Shown here piece by piece: positions 1 through 8,720 of a DNA stretch of 64,000 nt. The stretch comes from DATKUK01 sp035530655 (lineage in GTDB: Bacteria; Planctomycetota; Phycisphaerae; UBA1845; DATKUK01). The stretch is taken from NCBI GenBank assembly GCA_035530655.1, contig DATKUK010000086.1, positions 1-64,000 of the forward strand. Reading direction: 5' to 3'. The stretch's first letter is position 1. Each line of letters begins with the position of its first letter. Position numbers and translations under genes: made by a program. The notes below the pieces were generated by a model. It was not told the origin of the DNA and searched no databases. It saw only the letters and a list, made by a program, of their open reading frames with translations.

Positions 1-393
1 ACGGCGACGTCCGGATCGTGTAGAATGCTTCACTTGAAAGGCCTCCTTGCCGGCGGGTGTTGTTCTCTATCAAACTACAGTATACCGCCGCTTGAAGGCC
101 TTTTCCTGTGCGAAACGCGATCGGAGATCGCTTATTCTGGGTCTAGCACATCCGGAAACCGCGTTTTTGTGGCGTCCTGCGGAGTCTTGGACCCTATCTC
201 GTATCACAGCCTGGGTGGTTTCGTCCGCAGCGCGCCGCACCGAATCGCCCGCACCTGAGTCCTGTTCCTGTAACCCTGACTGTAAGACGCCTTCACCATC
301 GGGAGCCGACGCCGCCAAGAGGTCCTGTTTAGCGGCGACCCGTAGGGGAGCGAGTCAAGCGACTGTCCGGCGGCAAGCCCGTCTGGTCCACGT
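1..393. other. Left-edge region without a supportable gene
   Basis: No reading frame here has a convincing ribosome site plus protein-like composition; the open frames overlap in several phases and read as arginine- and serine-rich shadow peptides. The stretch includes one copy (about 327-352) of the short repeat that recurs around 3 kb, with core GCGGCGACCCGTAGGGGAGC. It looks like non-coding or decayed DNA. Confidence 0.5.
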
Positions 394-498
394 TCACCGC
401 CCATCCCGCCCGACCCGCCACAGGTAGCTGTCCTGCAAGATCAATATCGCCCGGTGCCCGTTGGCCCACACGCCGCTCTTGGGTTCCTTACCTACCAT
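394..498 (-). CDS. Possible 34-aa peptide or truncated 5' gene remnant
   Basis: A 34-codon frame starts with ATG at 498, preceded by AAGG at 6-7 nt spacing, and begins MVGKEPKSGVWANG. It ends at TGA just before the decayed-looking repeat region. The peptide is protein-like (hydrophobic run AILILQDSYLW, then a basic tail), but I recognise no family. It could be a small protein or the surviving start of a gene cut off by rearrangement. An inverted repeat (517-557) lies just upstream, where an operator would be. Weakly supported. Confidence 0.25.
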   Translation of the reverse strand: MVGKEPKSGVWANGHRAILILQDSYLWRVGRDGR

Positions 499-516
499 GA
501 TCGCACCTTTCTGGAC

Positions 517-557
517 TGGATAGATATGTCGGCTCTACAACCCCTTCTATCTATCCA
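517..557. promoter_or_regulatory. Inverted repeat, operator-like
   Basis: A perfect 10-bp inverted repeat, TGGATAGATA (517-526) and TATCTATCCA (548-557), has arm starts 31 bp apart, about three helical turns. It lies between the small minus-strand frame starting at 498 and the plus-strand FGE-like gene starting at 740. It could be a dimer-binding operator for either. The stem is interrupted by a 21-nt loop, so a terminator is less likely. Confidence 0.35.
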
Positions 558-739
558 ACACCAGGACGTCTTTTTATCCCGCCGGTTCAAAACGGCTAAT
601 CGCGTGTGATTGCCGCTTGCTTTTCGGATGGCTGCGTGTTTAGATGGCTTTCGTCCGACAGTCGCATGGGGTCTTGTGTGGACGAGCTGTGGGGCACATC
701 TGGGGTCTCGTGGGCACTTGCGGTAATGGAGGCCATATC

Positions 740-2902
740 ATGGAAAGCGCGCAAATCAGATTGTCGAAAGGGTTCGTCCTGGCGGCCTGCCTTCTTGCGG
801 CACTGCTTTCTGGCGTCGCGGTATCTGCTCAGCAGAAGGAAGTGACGCTCGAGGACGCCATCGAGGCCAGGACGGATGTGTCTGTCCTGGCTGAGGAGGC
901 CGCCACCCTTGACGCGGAAATCCGCACCTTCATGCGCAAGGTCATCGCCAAGGCCGAGGGCAAGCAGATGGAGGCGAACATCTACCTGACCAAGGACAGG
1001 TACGCCGACTCCGTCACCTCCTATCAGGCCGCCGGCGCCCTGTATCGCCAGGCGATTGACGGGCGCAAGGTCCTGGAACGCCTCGCCGACGCCATCAAGA
1101 AGTCGCAGCGAGCCCGGATGCTGGCCGAAGGACAAGCCGACGCCGCTAAGCTCCAGCAAGCCAGGCGGCTCTCGACCAACGCCGAGGGGTACATCGAGGC
1201 CGGCGAGTTCGAGGCCGCCATCGCCGAGTATGCTAAGGCCCAGAAGGCATACGAGGCCCTGCTTTCGCCCGGCGCGCCGGCGACGCTGGAAGAGGCCGTC
1301 GCCGCCCGCACCTCCATGCTGGCCGTCCGCAGGCAGGTCAAGGACCTCACCGATGTCAAACCGAGCGAGCTGCGGCGGGCCATCCTGCCGTCGCGCCTGC
1401 TGCGCAGCCCGCCCGAAGAGAGCAGACCCTCCGGCCAGGGCAAACCCAAGCCCGGCGGACTCACCGATCTGCTCGCTCAGGCCGTCGCCGCCGACTTCGC
1501 CGCCGCCGATGCACTCGAGAACCGCCAGTACACCCTGGCCAAGGGCCTGTTCGCCCGCGCCGAGGGTCTCTACAAGCAGGTCGCTGCCCTTCAGGCCAAA
1601 CGCGACAAGGTCTTGGCCGTCCAGAAGACGGCCGAGGATTCCATGAAACTGGCCGACGGGGCCTTCCAAACCGAGGCCCGCCCCGCGTCCTTCGAGCGTG
1701 GCAAGCAGGCCCTGGCCGACGCCCGCAAGGCGCTCGAGCAGGACGACCTGGACGCGGCCGAGCAGTCGTTCGCCGCCGCCGTCGAGCATTTCGCCAAGGC
1801 CCACGGTGAAGCCGAACTCGCCAACGAGCTGGCCAAGGCCCAGGAGGCCTACGCCGCTGCCGTTAGCGAGGTTGATGAGGCCCTGCTCGCCAGGCACGCT
1901 CCCACCGAGTGGGCACACGCCAGGGACAAGGCTGCCGATGCCGAGGCCAAGGCGAAGGCCGCCGACGCCCAAGCCGCTACCGTCGCCTACGCCGACGCCG
2001 CCAACGCCCTGACCGAAGCCTTTGCGCTGGCCAAAACCAAAGAAAACACCGTCAAGGCCGCACCCATCGTGGCCAGTCTGGAGCATACCAAGGACAGGTT
2101 CCTGGCCCGGGGCCTGCTGGCCCAACTCGAAGAACTCATTCCCTCCGACCCTCGCATGTCCACTCTGCGGGAAAAGGTCAAGACGCTCCCGATTCCCAAG
2201 GAAACCACGATTCAACTGGGCGAGAACGTCTCAATGAAACTAATCCTCATCCCGGCCGGCAAGTTCACCATGGGCAGCCCCGACAGCGAGACCGGCCACC
2301 AGAGCGACGAAGGCCCCCAGCGCGAGGTAACCATCACCAAGCCGTTCTACATGGGCGTCTATGAGGTGACCCAGGAGCAGTATGGGCAGGTGATGGGGCA
2401 GAATCCGAGCCGGTTCAAATCGCCCCAGAATCCGGTGGAAAGCGTCTCCTGGAATGATGCGGTGGAGTTCTGCGAAAAGGTCTCTCAGAACACGGGCAGG
2501 AGGCTCCGTCTGCCTACTGAGGCCGAGTGGGAGTACGCCTGCCGCGCAGGCACCAACACCCGATTCAGCTTCGGCGAGAGCGACACCGACTTAGGCGATC
2601 ACGCCTGGTGCTCGAGCAACAGCTCGAACCAGCCCCATCCGGTCGGGCAAAAAAAACCCAACGCCTGGAAGCTCTACGACATGCACGGCAATGTGTGGGA
2701 GTGGTGTGCCGATTGGTACGCTCTCTACCCGAGTGCGGAGAACACCGACCCCCAAGGACCGGCTTCCGGTTCGTTCCGTGTTCTGCGGGGCGGCAGTTGG
2801 CACGACATTCCGTACGACTGCCGCTGCGCGGCTCGTAGCCTCAACTCGCCAGGCGACCGCCACTACTACAACGGGTTTCGTTGTTCGGCGGGGACTCAGT
2901 AG
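740..2902 (+). CDS. Secreted alpha-helical protein with C-terminal SUMF1/FGE-like domain
   Basis: 720 aa. I chose ATG 740 because GGAGG lies 7 nt upstream and the product then opens with a clear signal peptide (basic start, hydrophobic ACLLAALLSGVAVSA, then QQ). Residues about 30-490 are Ala/Glu/Lys-rich helical hairpins with a recurring FxxAxxxYxxA pattern, TPR-like or coiled coil. Residues about 495-720 form an FGE-sulfatase domain: PAGKFTMGS, VTQEQYGQVMGQNPS, RLPTEAEWEYACRAG, DMHGNVWEWCADWY, RVLRGGSWHD and GFRCSAGT. True FGE needs a copper-binding cysteine pair just after the GGS(Y/W) motif; here that stretch is HDIPYD followed by CRCAARS, so the pair is missing. Formylglycine formation is therefore unlikely, and a binding or scaffold role outside the cytoplasm is a better guess. 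An upstream in-frame start at 644 lacks a signal peptide. Confidence 0.8.
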   Translation: MESAQIRLSKGFVLAACLLAALLSGVAVSAQQKEVTLEDAIEARTDVSVLAEEAATLDAEIRTFMRKVIAKAEGKQMEANIYLTKDRYADSVTSYQAAGALYRQAIDGRKVLERLADAIKKSQRARMLAEGQADAAKLQQARRLSTNAEGYIEAGEFEAAIAEYAKAQKAYEALLSPGAPATLEEAVAARTSMLAVRRQVKDLTDVKPSELRRAILPSRLLRSPPEESRPSGQGKPKPGGLTDLLAQAVAADFAAADALENRQYTLAKGLFARAEGLYKQVAALQAKRDKVLAVQKTAEDSMKLADGAFQTEARPASFERGKQALADARKALEQDDLDAAEQSFAAAVEHFAKAHGEAELANELAKAQEAYAAAVSEVDEALLARHAPTEWAHARDKAADAEAKAKAADAQAATVAYADAANALTEAFALAKTKENTVKAAPIVASLEHTKDRFLARGLLAQLEELIPSDPRMSTLREKVKTLPIPKETTIQLGENVSMKLILIPAGKFTMGSPDSETGHQSDEGPQREVTITKPFYMGVYEVTQEQYGQVMGQNPSRFKSPQNPVESVSWNDAVEFCEKVSQNTGRRLRLPTEAEWEYACRAGTNTRFSFGESDTDLGDHAWCSSNSSNQPHPVGQKKPNAWKLYDMHGNVWEWCADWYALYPSAENTDPQGPASGSFRVLRGGSWHDIPYDCRCAARSLNSPGDRHYYNGFRCSAGTQ

Positions 2903-3243
2903 CCCTTTGCTCTTTTACACTTTTACCCTTTGCGCGGCACCAAAGGGAGCGCCCGAAGTTCAAGTGTTTAGCGGCGACCCGCAGGGGAGGAAGCGCGAAG
3001 TTCAACTGTTTAGCGGCGACCCGCAGGGGAGCGCGTATCGACTGGTCCCGGCGCCCCGAGACGCAGCGGTTTAGCGGCGACCCGCAGGGGCGCGCGTATC
3101 GACTGGTCCCGGCGCGGCGTAAGTATCTCTTCGAAGTCCACTTGCCGTCACCGCCACGCGGCAGTCTTTCACCCATTACGCGGCATCGGACTTGAAATCG
3201 CCCGCCCGTGTGTGGTAGGGATGTAGGATTGAGGTCATCAGAC
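2903..3243. repeat. Cluster of short direct repeats
   Basis: Three close copies of a unit with core GCGGCGACCCGCAGGGG start near 2966, 3008 and 3069. The last two continue into a shared GCGTATCGACTGGTCCCGGC tail, giving a period of about 61 bp. A diverged copy lies near 327. A small hairpin (CCCTTTG at 2926-2932 and CAAAGGG at 2941-2947) sits right after the upstream gene. No gene is supportable here; this looks like a planctomycete-style dispersed repeat island. Confidence 0.7.
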
Positions 3244-4743
3244 GTGGCTACCGCCGTAACCGAAGTAGAAACTCACCTGCCGTCCCCACCATCCGACCAG
3301 CGAGCCGAGCCTCTCCAGCGGCACGTGGCCACCGCCCTGAGCTTCCTGCTGCTGATGACGGCCGGCCAGTACGTCGTCACCAAGGAGCTGGCCGACATCT
3401 TCGACCCCGACGCGTACGGCCTCGTCCAGATCGTCTTCCAGATCGGGATGCTCGCGCCGATGCTGTTCGGGCTCCAGCTCACAGCCGGCCTGCGCTATTA
3501 CGCCGCCCAGGCCCGCACCGGCCGCCCTCAGCTCCAGACCGATCGCGTGCTCGGCGTTACCCTCGCCCTGAGCGTCTGGCTGCACGCAGCCATGGCCCTG
3601 GTGCTCATCCTGGCAGCCGGCCCGCTCGCCCACCTCTACGACCGCGCCGAGTTCGCCGGCGCCTTGCGGATTGTCGCGCCGTTCCTGATCGCGGTGGCTC
3701 TACTCAACGTCCTCCAGGCCGTGCTCAACGCCCAAAAGCGGTTCGTCGTCTCCTGTGCCCAACTGGTCAGCCGAGTGCTCGCCCCTCCGGCTGGGGCGCT
3801 CGTGGCCGGGTGGATCAGCCGTGGCAGCGCACAGGCTGCGGCGCTGGGCTACGGGCTGGGTCTCGTCGCTGTGGTGCTGCTGTGGGTGTGGCCCATGCGG
3901 CGCCGACTGCGCTTCGACTTTCGCGTCGCCGAGGATCGCGCGTTGATTTCCAGTCTCATGCGCTACTCGCTGCCGGTGTACGCGGGCGAGCTGGTCAAGG
4001 CCGGCCTGCGCCCGCTGCTCGTGATGCTCGTGGGTCTGATCGCCCTCCAGGAGGCGGGCTTCGTGCAGATCGCCATCACCACCGTCGCGCCGGGGTTCAT
4101 CATCGCCTTCTCCTTGCGGATCGTCGCCGTGCCGCTTATCGCCGAGCGCTCCAGCCGCGCCGAGCGACGGGCGATGGCCGACGTCTTGGTGCGATGGCAC
4201 AACCTCATGCTGCTGCCCGTTGTGCTGGTTCTGGCGGTCGCCGGCCCCGGCTTCATCCGCTGGTACTACAAGCCGGAGTTCCACCAGGCGGCACGGTACC
4301 TGCCCCTGCTGCTGATCATGCTGGCCGGCAACTCCACCGTCCGCATCATCAGCCACGTGCTGATGGGCCTGGGGCACCCGTCGGCCTATGCCAAGATGGT
4401 TGGCGTGGTGGTCCTGGTCGCGGTTCCGGGCATGGTCTGGTCGACGGTTACGGGCGGCTCGCCCGCGACCGTCCTGTGGTGGCTCATCGCCGGCTGGATG
4501 GCTGGCGGAGTGATCGCCCTGTGGCTGGTGATCAAGCATCGAGTGGGCATCCGCTGGCTCCAGACCTACTTCCAGCCGATTGGCCTGGCCTTTGCAGCCG
4601 CGCTGCCGATCCTGATCGCACAGCGGCTTGCCCCGTCGGCCCTGTGGGCTATCGTGCCCTTCGCCGTGGCCGTCTATGCGTTCGGCGCGTATCGCCTTGC
4701 AAGTCTGGACTCACGCAGTCCGATAGCTGCGTCGCTCCGATAA
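3244..4743 (+). CDS. Polysaccharide flippase-like membrane protein (Wzx/MATE superfamily)
   Basis: 499 aa from GTG 3244, which has GAGG about 9 nt upstream; an in-frame GTG at 3208 would add 12 residues. The protein is hydrophobic throughout, with roughly 12-14 membrane segments and short basic loops (for example MRRRLRFDFR and ERSSRAERRAM). The N-terminal LSFLLLMTAGQYVVTKELADIF followed by DPDAYGLVQIVFQIG is the usual start of oligosaccharide flippases, where a first helix is followed by a switching-type amphipathic loop. Such proteins move lipid-linked sugar units across the inner membrane. No glycosyltransferase genes adjoin it, so the substrate is unknown. The family assignment is firm only to superfamily level. 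Confidence 0.75.
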   Translation: MATAVTEVETHLPSPPSDQRAEPLQRHVATALSFLLLMTAGQYVVTKELADIFDPDAYGLVQIVFQIGMLAPMLFGLQLTAGLRYYAAQARTGRPQLQTDRVLGVTLALSVWLHAAMALVLILAAGPLAHLYDRAEFAGALRIVAPFLIAVALLNVLQAVLNAQKRFVVSCAQLVSRVLAPPAGALVAGWISRGSAQAAALGYGLGLVAVVLLWVWPMRRRLRFDFRVAEDRALISSLMRYSLPVYAGELVKAGLRPLLVMLVGLIALQEAGFVQIAITTVAPGFIIAFSLRIVAVPLIAERSSRAERRAMADVLVRWHNLMLLPVVLVLAVAGPGFIRWYYKPEFHQAARYLPLLLIMLAGNSTVRIISHVLMGLGHPSAYAKMVGVVVLVAVPGMVWSTVTGGSPATVLWWLIAGWMAGGVIALWLVIKHRVGIRWLQTYFQPIGLAFAAALPILIAQRLAPSALWAIVPFAVAVYAFGAYRLASLDSRSPIAASLR

Positions 4744-4968
4744 TCTTCCAAACGGTGGGCACGTCCTGCAAGTGATATGCTCGGGATGGGCCGAGAAGCT
4801 GGCATCTTACAGCGATGAAGAGATGCTCTGCTAATCCTGCATCTCGCTTTCAGTCTCCCCCGCGGCCCACTTGGTTGTGCATACTTCGTTTGATTAATAC
4901 CTCAAGTATGCCAAATCATTCGCCGACGAACTTTCAAGCCTTCGCCCAATATCGCCTTGGGAAGCCCA

Positions 4969-5190
4969 ATGAGTTCTTCACGCCACGAACCAAAGCGCGG
5001 TCGGCGACGGTATTTGCGTCGTGCTCCGGAGGGACATAGCATAGTGCGCGACGCGTGCGACGTACGATTGCTGTCGTCTGGGAAAGGCGAGCCGCCTGAA
5101 CCTGGGGTGCTGGGTGAGGCCCTAAGCGAGTTCTGGGGCGAAGCCGATGAGTGTGACGAGGACGGGCCGGACGCCGTTCAGACAGAATAA
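4969..5190 (+). CDS. Possible small acidic protein sharing a motif with the 75-aa protein at 5.4 kb
   Basis: 73 aa from ATG 4969 (a TTG at 4957 is also in frame); the ribosome site is weak. The N-terminus is basic (HEPKRGRRRYLRR) and the C-terminus strongly acidic (SEFWGEADECDEDGPD). It contains HSIVRDACDVRLLSSGKG, matching HSIACDRPDVRLLEAGRG in the minus-strand 75-aa protein at 5409-5636: both read HSI, five or six residues, then DVRLL, two residues, and G(K/R)G. This match supports a real gene, or a decayed relative, over chance. Function unknown. Confidence 0.4.
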   Translation: MSSSRHEPKRGRRRYLRRAPEGHSIVRDACDVRLLSSGKGEPPEPGVLGEALSEFWGEADECDEDGPDAVQTE

Positions 5191-5408
5191 GTGCTGCTGC
5201 TCGCCTTGTCGGCAAGAAGGAGTTGATATCTGCCAAATCGCGACGTCAAACAGGGTGGATTGCTAGAGCGCTGCCGCTTACTCCCCCCCAACCTACGATG
5301 TCCGGTGAGCGTCGCCGGACCAGATGTGAAAACAACATGCGATGAGGATTCCGGGTAGGTGGGAGCAATAACTGCCGACGAAGGAACCGTTCGCCTGGAA
5401 TCGACGAA

Positions 5409-5636
5409 CTAGCTTCCATCCGTATCCTCCTCATCGAGCAGGCCTATGGCCCAGAAAGTGTCTTCAGGGTCCGTCCGCTCGTACAATGCACTCAGAGGAC
5501 CATTCCCGCGGCCTGCTTCCAGCAGTCTGACGTCAGGGCGATCGCAGGCTATCGAATGGAATCCCTTGATTTGCTTCAGCAGACTCTCGCCTGACCGGCG
5601 TGCTTGCTTGTCCAGTGGGATGTTCGACGCGTTCAT
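5409..5636 (-). CDS. 75-aa protein of unknown function, downstream partner of the 962-aa protein
   Basis: ATG 5636 has AGGAAA 6-7 nt upstream and lies 54 nt after the stop of the 962-aa gene on the same strand, so the two are probably co-transcribed. The sequence has a polar N-terminus, a central HSIACDRPDVRLLEAGRG block and an acidic end (LLDEEDTDGS). There is no cysteine pair, signal peptide or membrane segment. The PLSALYERTDPEDTFWAIGLL stretch looks like a folded hydrophobic core. I recognise no family. Size and position would suit an antitoxin, adaptor or regulator of the large protein, but this is inference. Confidence 0.65.
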   Translation of the reverse strand: MNASNIPLDKQARRSGESLLKQIKGFHSIACDRPDVRLLEAGRGNGPLSALYERTDPEDTFWAIGLLDEEDTDGS

Positions 5637-5690
5637 TTGGTTTCCTTTCGTTTCTTGCCATGCGTTCAGTTAGACTTGCCTGCTGGCCAG

Positions 5691-8579
5691 TTAGCCGACA
5701 GGAACCGGTTCCTCTTGCCCTGCTTGATCTCTTTCGACGGGAACGAACATCTTGGGTAAACAAAGGCGCGTAGACACTGCCCATAGATTGAAGGCGAGTT
5801 TCAAACGGTCGGCGGTGGCAGGAGGATTCTTACTCCATGCGGAATGGAAAATGGCAAATAGCGAGTTTTCCAGAGTTCCTGAGCCATCTCCAACAAGGGG
5901 TTGCCTTTCCCCTCCGTAAGCATTAAACGCGCGCAAGCGTGTAATGAGCCCGCGATCAGGGTCGAACAGCGAACGGAACTTCTTAATATTACGCAGAGAC
6001 TGTAAAACCTGGCTGCGTTTACACACAGGAACTGTCATGCCCTCGATATTTGATATCACCGAGTCTTCCCAATCGACTCCGGTCCGGTCGGCGGCGGCGG
6101 CCTGGATACTATAACGAAATAAGATCGACTCGCGAAGACGTTCCGACAGGTTCCCTCCCGGGTCGGCCTCGGCCCCGGCAACCAACACACTTTGGAAGAC
6201 CTTTCCCAGATTCGCTAAACGCAGCGTGTGGTCGAGTTGTGTGCCGCCCGCAGTGAGCAGATGATGCAGGGCACACCACAGACCGATATCTGCCACTATT
6301 TCGGGAACCAACTCTCGGATAGTCGCCACGCTGAGGTGGAAACCGTCGCGTGCGAGTTCGTCTGGCAGTACCGACTCGAACTTCGGATGGGAGTCGGGCT
6401 GCCGAATGTTCTTGTACAATGACGAGAACTCAGCAATTGTGCCGGAGTCTTGAGCGGCATCTCCCAGTGCGTGGCAGACGTCTTCGGCTAAGATCTGTGG
6501 GTGAGCCGATTGCAGAAGCTCCTTTCCATAGCGTCTGAGTTCCTCACCCGTGGGTGTCATGCCGGCGCCCAAGAGCTGCCTTAGCACCACAAATGTAACT
6601 AGCGAAAAAGCGTCCCGAAGTAGAGGCTTTTCCTCCGTCCTTGTCAAGGTTTCACGCGCTGGATAGAGGGCACGCTGTAGCCCGTTAAAGAAAGCTACTG
6701 CTGCGTGGTGGAGCACAAAGGAGTTCAGTTCCTTACGGAGTTTAGTACATCGCGACTGAAGTATCCATTCCTCGCGCTCAGCAATCTCATGCAGGTAGTG
6801 GACCAACGCGATCTCTGGGCGCAGAAGTGACTTACCCGAAATATCGAGAAGGAGCAAGCGCGCCGACCACTTGTTGGTCGGTCGAGTTGAGAGGAGTATG
6901 TTTTCGTGCCGCTCTAGATACTCTCGAAACTCTGAGAAAGCCTCGTCGCACGTAACGCGCCCGTGGAATCCGGCAGCGACACAGCTTGCGAAGGCGTTGC
7001 CAGCTCCGGCTTCACCAGGCGGTGCCGTCGCCTCCTGACGCAAAAGCTGAGACGCCATGTAGGCGACGACGGTGTATGCACTGAGCAGCTTACACGTCCC
7101 GTACCGCAGGGTTTGAGGGAACGGAGGATCACTATCCAATGCGCGATGTTCAATCCGGTTACGAAGTGCGCGAGCTACGTGCGGAATAAGCGTACTCAAA
7201 TCGTATCGAAAATCAAGACACCTATTCGACTGAAGACGATACCGATCCATGCCTGCATGGTCCGTAGCGTGGAGGTAGCGTTCCCAGGAAGTTACCTCTT
7301 TAAAAGCCAGTGAGAGCTGGCGGAAGAAAGGGAACAGGTCCCTTGCCGTTCCCAGCAGGTCCTGTCGGAAGAAGAAGGACCGGAAGTCTCGATACGCTCC
7401 TTCAAGCTCTCTGGCCTGGGTCTGGTTCAGAAAGCGGCGGGAAAAGCGGTCGAGTCTGTCACGAATCTTGCTTAGTTCTGTAACGATTTCTTCTGTAATG
7501 GTCCAGGGCGGATAATCGTGCTCCCATGTGGGTTCGACGTCATCCATGAGCACCGTAGTGATGCTGTCGACAAGGTTGCACTGTCGCCACTTCCGCTTTT
7601 GCCATTTCTTTTGCAGCACGTGAGCGAGGTCGTACAGATGATCGAAACGTCCACGCAGTGTGTACGCGTCCCAAGCCGTGGGAGCCTTTCCCCTCGGAGA
7701 ACCTTCCCGCCCGTCTGTAAACACGACGTCGCTGCACACCTGCTGGGTGTCTTCGACGACCTGTTGTGCATGACCGCAGTCCACGCGGAGCCGGAAAGGA
7801 AAGCTGACGCCATATCGCTCCTCTGCGTTCCGGTATTCGTCCGTGCTAAAGTAGCTTTTGGACTTCAGGCGGAAGGCCAACATCGGGGTTGCTACCACGC
7901 ATGCATGTCCTGGCCACTGCTCGTCAGCTACGCTGCTTTTCCGAGAGTCCAGGAAGTCGCCCCGGCGGATCTCATCCAGGCGGATGCGGTTGGCGAGGCG
8001 GGCAATAACGTGTGCGCCGTGAAGTTGAGCCGGGTTCTTCGGCAGCGAAATCAACACGAGATCGGGAGTGCTCAGACTGCCCAGATACGCCGTCTCGGGA
8101 CGATCTACTTTCCGAAGCTGCGCCTCCTTCAGGAGGTTCACGAGGTTTCCGATCGCTCGCACCACGCTGACCCCATCGTCATCGAACTCATAGGCCGGCG
8201 GCGACAGGGAGATCATAGTCAAGACCAGCAGGGGATGCTGCGAGTCCGTTTGTATCTCTTGCGGGTTCAAAAGTGCAGGCACGAAGTCCTGCAACAGGGG
8301 GTGCTCCCTGAATGGGAACAAGACCAAGTTGCGGGATTCGGCCCACGACGCTGGCAACGGCCGATCGGCGATCTCGTCCAGAGCGTCGAACTTCGTGACC
8401 TCCAGGAGATCCCAAGTTCCGGCTACACACCAGCCCCGCTTGAGGTCCAACGGCGGTAATGGCTCGGCCTGCTCCTGATCGGGGTCGGCGCCATCATTGC
8501 CCGGGGGAAATAAGTTGTACTTGTGCGAGAGGTCACGGGTCAGCGTGACAAGCAAGCCCCCATCTGCAGGCTCTAACAT
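5691..8579 (-). CDS. Large protein of unknown function (962 aa) in an A+T-richer cassette
   Basis: I chose ATG 8579 (starts MLEPADGGLLVTLTRD) because GAGGA lies about 7 nt upstream; an in-frame GTG at 8618 would add 13 residues. The first ~320 residues look like alternating strand-helix modules (VAGTWDLLEVTKFDALDEI, HPLLVLTMISLS, TPDLVLISLPKNP), perhaps repeated ferredoxin-like folds. The remainder is predominantly helical and rich in Arg and Leu. I see no Walker motif, protease triad, nuclease signature, membrane segment or helicase motif. Base composition is clearly more A+T-rich than the neighbours, pointing to recent transfer. It forms a unit with the 75-aa gene downstream and has its own promoter (8692-8720). 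Defence or conflict-related function is plausible but unproven. Confidence 0.75.
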   Translation of the reverse strand: MLEPADGGLLVTLTRDLSHKYNLFPPGNDGADPDQEQAEPLPPLDLKRGWCVAGTWDLLEVTKFDALDEIADRPLPASWAESRNLVLFPFREHPLLQDFVPALLNPQEIQTDSQHPLLVLTMISLSPPAYEFDDDGVSVVRAIGNLVNLLKEAQLRKVDRPETAYLGSLSTPDLVLISLPKNPAQLHGAHVIARLANRIRLDEIRRGDFLDSRKSSVADEQWPGHACVVATPMLAFRLKSKSYFSTDEYRNAEERYGVSFPFRLRVDCGHAQQVVEDTQQVCSDVVFTDGREGSPRGKAPTAWDAYTLRGRFDHLYDLAHVLQKKWQKRKWRQCNLVDSITTVLMDDVEPTWEHDYPPWTITEEIVTELSKIRDRLDRFSRRFLNQTQARELEGAYRDFRSFFFRQDLLGTARDLFPFFRQLSLAFKEVTSWERYLHATDHAGMDRYRLQSNRCLDFRYDLSTLIPHVARALRNRIEHRALDSDPPFPQTLRYGTCKLLSAYTVVAYMASQLLRQEATAPPGEAGAGNAFASCVAAGFHGRVTCDEAFSEFREYLERHENILLSTRPTNKWSARLLLLDISGKSLLRPEIALVHYLHEIAEREEWILQSRCTKLRKELNSFVLHHAAVAFFNGLQRALYPARETLTRTEEKPLLRDAFSLVTFVVLRQLLGAGMTPTGEELRRYGKELLQSAHPQILAEDVCHALGDAAQDSGTIAEFSSLYKNIRQPDSHPKFESVLPDELARDGFHLSVATIRELVPEIVADIGLWCALHHLLTAGGTQLDHTLRLANLGKVFQSVLVAGAEADPGGNLSERLRESILFRYSIQAAAADRTGVDWEDSVISNIEGMTVPVCKRSQVLQSLRNIKKFRSLFDPDRGLITRLRAFNAYGGERQPLVGDGSGTLENSLFAIFHSAWSKNPPATADRLKLAFNLWAVSTRLCLPKMFVPVERDQAGQEEPVPVG

Positions 8580-8691
8580 ATGTGCGTCCTCAGCAGCGCG
8601 ATTGGGCTCACCGATCACTCCGGGTCAGACAGCGTCTGTCGGTTGTGCTGGTACTCGCCGTTAGCGCCTGCCATTGCCGTCCAATGCCTAC

Positions 8692-8720
8692 AGCATAACC
8701 ACTACGACTTAAAAGCTCAA
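8692..8720 (-). promoter_or_regulatory. Probable sigma-70-type promoter of the 962-aa/75-aa cassette
   Basis: Read on the minus strand: TTGAGC (8720-8715), 17 nt, then TATGCT (8697-8692), about 110 nt upstream of the ATG at 8579. Spacing is ideal and both hexamers are close to consensus. Confidence 0.5.

Noticed and set aside
596..2215. 539-codon minus-strand frame opposite the FGE-like gene
   Set aside because: Gly/Leu-rich reading opposite a signal-peptide protein with a clear domain; no ribosome site.
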